Source: Acidobacteriota bacterium (GTDB lineage: Bacteria > Acidobacteriota > Terriglobia > Terriglobales > Acidobacteriaceae). From it: a DNA stretch of 64,000 nt. The stretch is from positions 1 to 64,000 of the forward strand of contig JAJYZC010000002.1 in the NCBI GenBank assembly GCA_021800255.1, in the 5' to 3' direction. The notes beneath the pieces are model-generated. The model saw only the letters and a list, made by a program, of their open reading frames with translations. It had not been told where the DNA came from and searched no databases. The translations under genes were made by a program, and so were the position numbers. How positions within the stretch are numbered: the first letter of the stretch is position 1; each line of letters begins with the position of its first letter. This document shows, in pieces, positions 62,201 to 64,000 of the stretch.

Positions 62201-63717
62201 CGTTTGCGCTCCCAGCCCATCCACACGCCCTGGCGGGTATTGAAGACGCGATGCCGGTGTAAAAACAGGAAAGCGCCATTTTGAGGCGAATCGTACTTCC
62301 GGTTCAGATCTTCGATGAGCCGCACCGCCAGTTCAACAAGCGGATGCGTATCCCTTTCGCACGGCCTGCCGACTGAGTCGGGAAGGTCAGTGAGCAGCGC
62401 AAAGTGCAGGTTTGGATCGCGGTTGGCGAGAAAACGGACTTCGAGGTCATTGACCAGATTCCGCACCTGTTTTTCATTCAAGAGCAGGGTAGGAACCGCA
62501 ACCAGCGTGGTGCATTCCTCCGGGATGCCTGCACTGAAATCGAGCTTGGGCAGGGGCTGGGGATCGAAAAGGCCGGCAATGGCGCTGTTGATCAGACCCA
62601 CCGCATCGTGCATGGCCGGAAGCAGGAGCAGGACGACGATCCACAGCAAGCCCGCGAAGGAACCGATTCGCGGCAGGATGGGAAACACTGCGGCGGCAAT
62701 GAAGAGAATGGTGAAAACTTGAATGCCATTGAAGAAAAAGTCGGCGCTGTGGTCGCGCACAAACTGGCGCGCGCGCCAGGCAAGAGAGGGATGAAAGTCC
62801 ACCCGGTTGGCGAGCAGAGGAAAGCCCTTGTCGATGAGGTAGTAGCCGGCGTGCATGCGGCGGCGATGGTCGCGCTCGCCGGCTGCCGCAGCTTGGCCGC
62901 CTGCGCGGGCAAGCTCGAGCGCGGCTTGCGCCACCTGCATCTCGCTACAGTCAGAACGCTGGGCCACCTGCGCGATCCGCTGGCGATACAGCTCCCGGCT
63001 TTCAAAGTCCATGCGCTCATAAGTCCGGGCGGGGTCTTCGCGAAGACAGGCATCGATGCAGATGAGCGGCTCGATCAGATAAACCCAATCGGCATTGGCA
63101 ATCTCACGCAAGCTCTTCAGGTGCCGTAGCACCGCAGGCGCGGAATCGGAGTTGTTTGCGTCCATGAGCGCCCGCGCTTCGCCGATCAGCGTCTCCACCA
63201 GAGCAAACTTCAGAAACACGCCGATGTTCCACATTTCGTCCACGTTCAGGGGATTCTGCTCCTGCAACGCGCGGAGAAATGCGGTCAAGGTTGAAGCCGA
63301 AAAGACGCCATCCGCGGCGCGAAAGTATGCGGCGGCAACTGCGTAAGCCTGGGGCTCCTCCTTGCCTCCCGCTAGCACCACGCGCGGAAGCTGGGCGATG
63401 CGCCGGGGGCGTGCGCCGGCAGAGTTCACGGCTGCGCGCAGCAGCCGGTGATTCGCCCCCAGCTCTAACAGCGCGGATCGCCGCGCGGCCAGGCCCGGAT
63501 CGTTCGGAACGCCGGCAATCGTCTGGCCGGCCAAATCGGCCTCCAGCTTGCGGAGCATCCGCCTGACTTGGCGCACTCGCGCCAGAAATGCGCAGTCCGT
63601 CCTAGGCCGCAGCAATACCTCCCACTTGGCCGCCGCAGCCGCCGCGTTCCGCAGACGCTCCATAGCTCCGTGGTCGAACAACCCTTGTACATCGAGGGTG
63701 GTAGCGGCTTGACTCAT
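59221..63717 (-). CDS. Cyclic beta-1,2-glucan-synthase-like protein, GH94 part missing
   Basis: From ATG 63717, seven bases after the ABC gene stop, the protein has 1498 residues. It has two membrane helices (about 395-440), a glycosyltransferase family 84 domain with YVLTLDTDTQLPPG and HRWVRGDWQ, five further helices (about 790-935), and a glucoamylase-type domain (MLSIGYEKGAPQIHDACYDMI, PWGISESGAAH, YGVPRVALW, REWMAHHLGMSLLAV). Full NdvB-like enzymes continue with a GH94-like phosphorylase half of about 1300 residues, absent here. It may make or trim a beta-glucan at the inner membrane. Periplasmic or surface polysaccharide is the likely product. Confidence 0.82.
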   Translation of the reverse strand: MSQAATTLDVQGLFDHGAMERLRNAAAAAAKWEVLLRPRTDCAFLARVRQVRRMLRKLEADLAGQTIAGVPNDPGLAARRSALLELGANHRLLRAAVNSAGARPRRIAQLPRVVLAGGKEEPQAYAVAAAYFRAADGVFSASTLTAFLRALQEQNPLNVDEMWNIGVFLKFALVETLIGEARALMDANNSDSAPAVLRHLKSLREIANADWVYLIEPLICIDACLREDPARTYERMDFESRELYRQRIAQVAQRSDCSEMQVAQAALELARAGGQAAAAGERDHRRRMHAGYYLIDKGFPLLANRVDFHPSLAWRARQFVRDHSADFFFNGIQVFTILFIAAAVFPILPRIGSFAGLLWIVVLLLLPAMHDAVGLINSAIAGLFDPQPLPKLDFSAGIPEECTTLVAVPTLLLNEKQVRNLVNDLEVRFLANRDPNLHFALLTDLPDSVGRPCERDTHPLVELAVRLIEDLNRKYDSPQNGAFLFLHRHRVFNTRQGVWMGWERKRGKLLDLNKLITGESDAFPTKVGRVEVLNRVRYVLTLDTDTQLPPGTAARLAGAIAHPLNQAVIDPKLRIVTAGYGILQPRIGIAVRSATRSRLAAIYSGQTGFDIYSRAVSDVYQDLFDEGIFTGKGIYEVAALHAVLNRRFPRNFLLSHDLIEGAYARAGLASDIELVDDYPSHYSAYSRRLHRWVRGDWQIAQWMFSRVPDESGRWVRNPISEISRWKIADNLRRSLVDPALFILFVAGWLGLPGGPLYWTAVSLLLLFFPTLVEFAFGLGRAFAGGQKGQQAEALAAFGHALLLSLLRLIMLPHQTLLALDAIARSLVRRFITGERLLEWETAAQTEAERTSRTPMDRYLAAVLPLVAALGLVIWLLTRPGSAIFCALPILALWALASPVTIWLDHQPRERYPVTPKDRDFLSAHALRIWRYFAEFSVERHNFLIPDNVDEEGYREAPRVSPTNIGLLLNARQAACELGFLTVPEFAALSRATLATVARLEKHRGHLYNWYDTQTLQTLGEKPFVSSVDSGNFVASLYTLNAGLREIARKPLLAPQLFPGLHTHWRLMLKQKGRPAPLRRLKPPRCSASMAKWMVWLPKAQTALAAACAAAADSRETWLLHETRRRVDAILALVRDELPWLQPEYKPLGVLPQLGIEEKDGALSLEDALDYARTLVTRIDGALAAFWDDAELAGLAAGLRAQAAAAIENLLALLAQLRSLEEETERLAGAADFAFLANPSRQMLSIGYEKGAPQIHDACYDMIASEARMATFLAIARGDLPYQSWCKLSRDHAYAYGRFLLLSWSGTMFEYLMPALWMRSYPGTLIARTQDAAVHVQRAFARRRRIPWGISESGAAHRNEAGHYHYYAYGVPRVALWFEATAGPVISPYSTFLALTVNAREAFKNLHRMDKAGWTGAYGFYEAADYTQSRRPVLVREWMAHHLGMSLLAVTNLLRENAVQRWFHNHPQIQAAELLLHEMPVSKAVLKARRSEIAPLRAA

Positions 63718-63724
63718 AGGTCCC

Positions 63725-64000
63725 TCATCGATAGTTGGCGGCTTGCATCTCAAACATGGCCGCGTAGCGCCTGCCCAACGCCACAAGCTGGCTGTGCGTG
63801 CCTTCTTCCACCAGCTTGCCCCCTTCCAGCACCACAATACGGTCCGCCATCCGCACCGTAGAAAAGCGATGCGAAATCAGCAGCGCCATCTTCCCAAAAG
63901 TCAGCTCGGCAAAGCGTTCGAAGATTTCCTGTTCGCTGCGCGCGTCCAGCGAGGCGGTAGGCTCGTCCAGAATCAGCAGTTGCGCGTCGCGCAGATAAGC
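63725..64000 (-). CDS. ABC exporter ATPase domain, C-terminal end only (cut by window)
   Basis: The last 91 residues of a protein are seen. They include Walker B LLILDEPTASLDARSE, the H-loop LISHRFSTVRMADRIVVLEGGKLVEEGTH and the end RYAAMFEMQAANYR. This pattern is that of MsbA/LapB-like exporters with fused membrane and ATPase domains. The stop is seven bases before the glucan-synthase-like gene start, so the two may export and build a related polysaccharide. Confidence 0.85.
   Translation of the reverse strand, partial: AYLRDAQLLILDEPTASLDARSEQEIFERFAELTFGKMALLISHRFSTVRMADRIVVLEGGKLVEEGTHSQLVALGRRYAAMFEMQAANYR

Overview
The window is a chromosome segment of a high-GC Gram-negative bacterium, most likely an acidobacterium (class Terriglobia/Acidobacteriia). 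The inference rests on gene content and style: lipid A genes (lpxD, lpxL-like) occur together with a bacillithiol-type deacetylase (bshB1); there is a BlaI/M56 regulator pair, a two-domain homocysteine methyltransferase/MTHFR, a SYLF protein, a secreted RraA-like protein, a lone pstS behind phoBR, and several palindromic intergenic repeats. No 16S gene is present, so the assignment is by resemblance only.

Layout. 1-2350 is a graveyard of mobile DNA around a tRNA-Ala(GGC): a truncated membrane-protein gene, two MITE-like elements, a structured segment resembling a group II intron 5' end, a frameshifted tyrosine recombinase next to the tRNA, and an IS5-type transposase remnant. 2356-6327 is a TetR-HlyD-ABC ATPase-ABC2 permease efflux operon. 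6367-13621 holds frataxin (CyaY), pstS-phoR-phoB, and a lipoprotein-bshB1-methyltransferase operon. 13812-26892 is housekeeping: homocysteine methyltransferase/MTHFR, xseB, lpxD-lpxL, a SYLF protein, a LuxR-type regulator, dcd, an HU protein, a site-2 protease, priA and trpCF. 27045-43000 holds PpiD-like and BON-domain envelope proteins, pgi, RraA-like and beta-barrel exported proteins, a nucleotidase, a Tat-exported phosphoesterase, a DegP-type protease, the M56/BlaI pair and a carboxypeptidase-regulatory-like protein.

43176-46258 is the most interesting part. It is an intact-looking 3.08-kb transposon with perfect 22-bp terminal inverted repeats and an 8-bp target duplication (GTAGTTTT). 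It carries an IS1-type DDE transposase plus cargo: a DUF4258 toxin-like gene and an MqsA-like zinc-finger/HTH antitoxin-like gene behind a promoter with paired palindromic operators, and three small genes of unknown function. Its base composition is visibly lower in GC than its neighbours.

46389-64000 holds aldose epimerase, L-2-hydroxyglutarate oxidase, an alanyl-tRNA synthetase with unusual insertions, an rfbC-epimerase-rfbD sugar-nucleotide operon, efp with an Asn at the modification site, an orphan DppC-type permease plus phosphoesterase, a CAP-domain protein, a HAD phosphatase, an internally deleted AhpD-like gene, a short cyclic-glucan-synthase-like protein, and the end of an ABC exporter.

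Non-coding repeats recur: a 104-bp palindromic element in two copies (30957-31060, 41650-41752), palindromic elements at 29105 and 52007, and a repeat lodged in frame inside priA. Motif-level calls were made by eye. Family names come from remembered motifs, not from searches.
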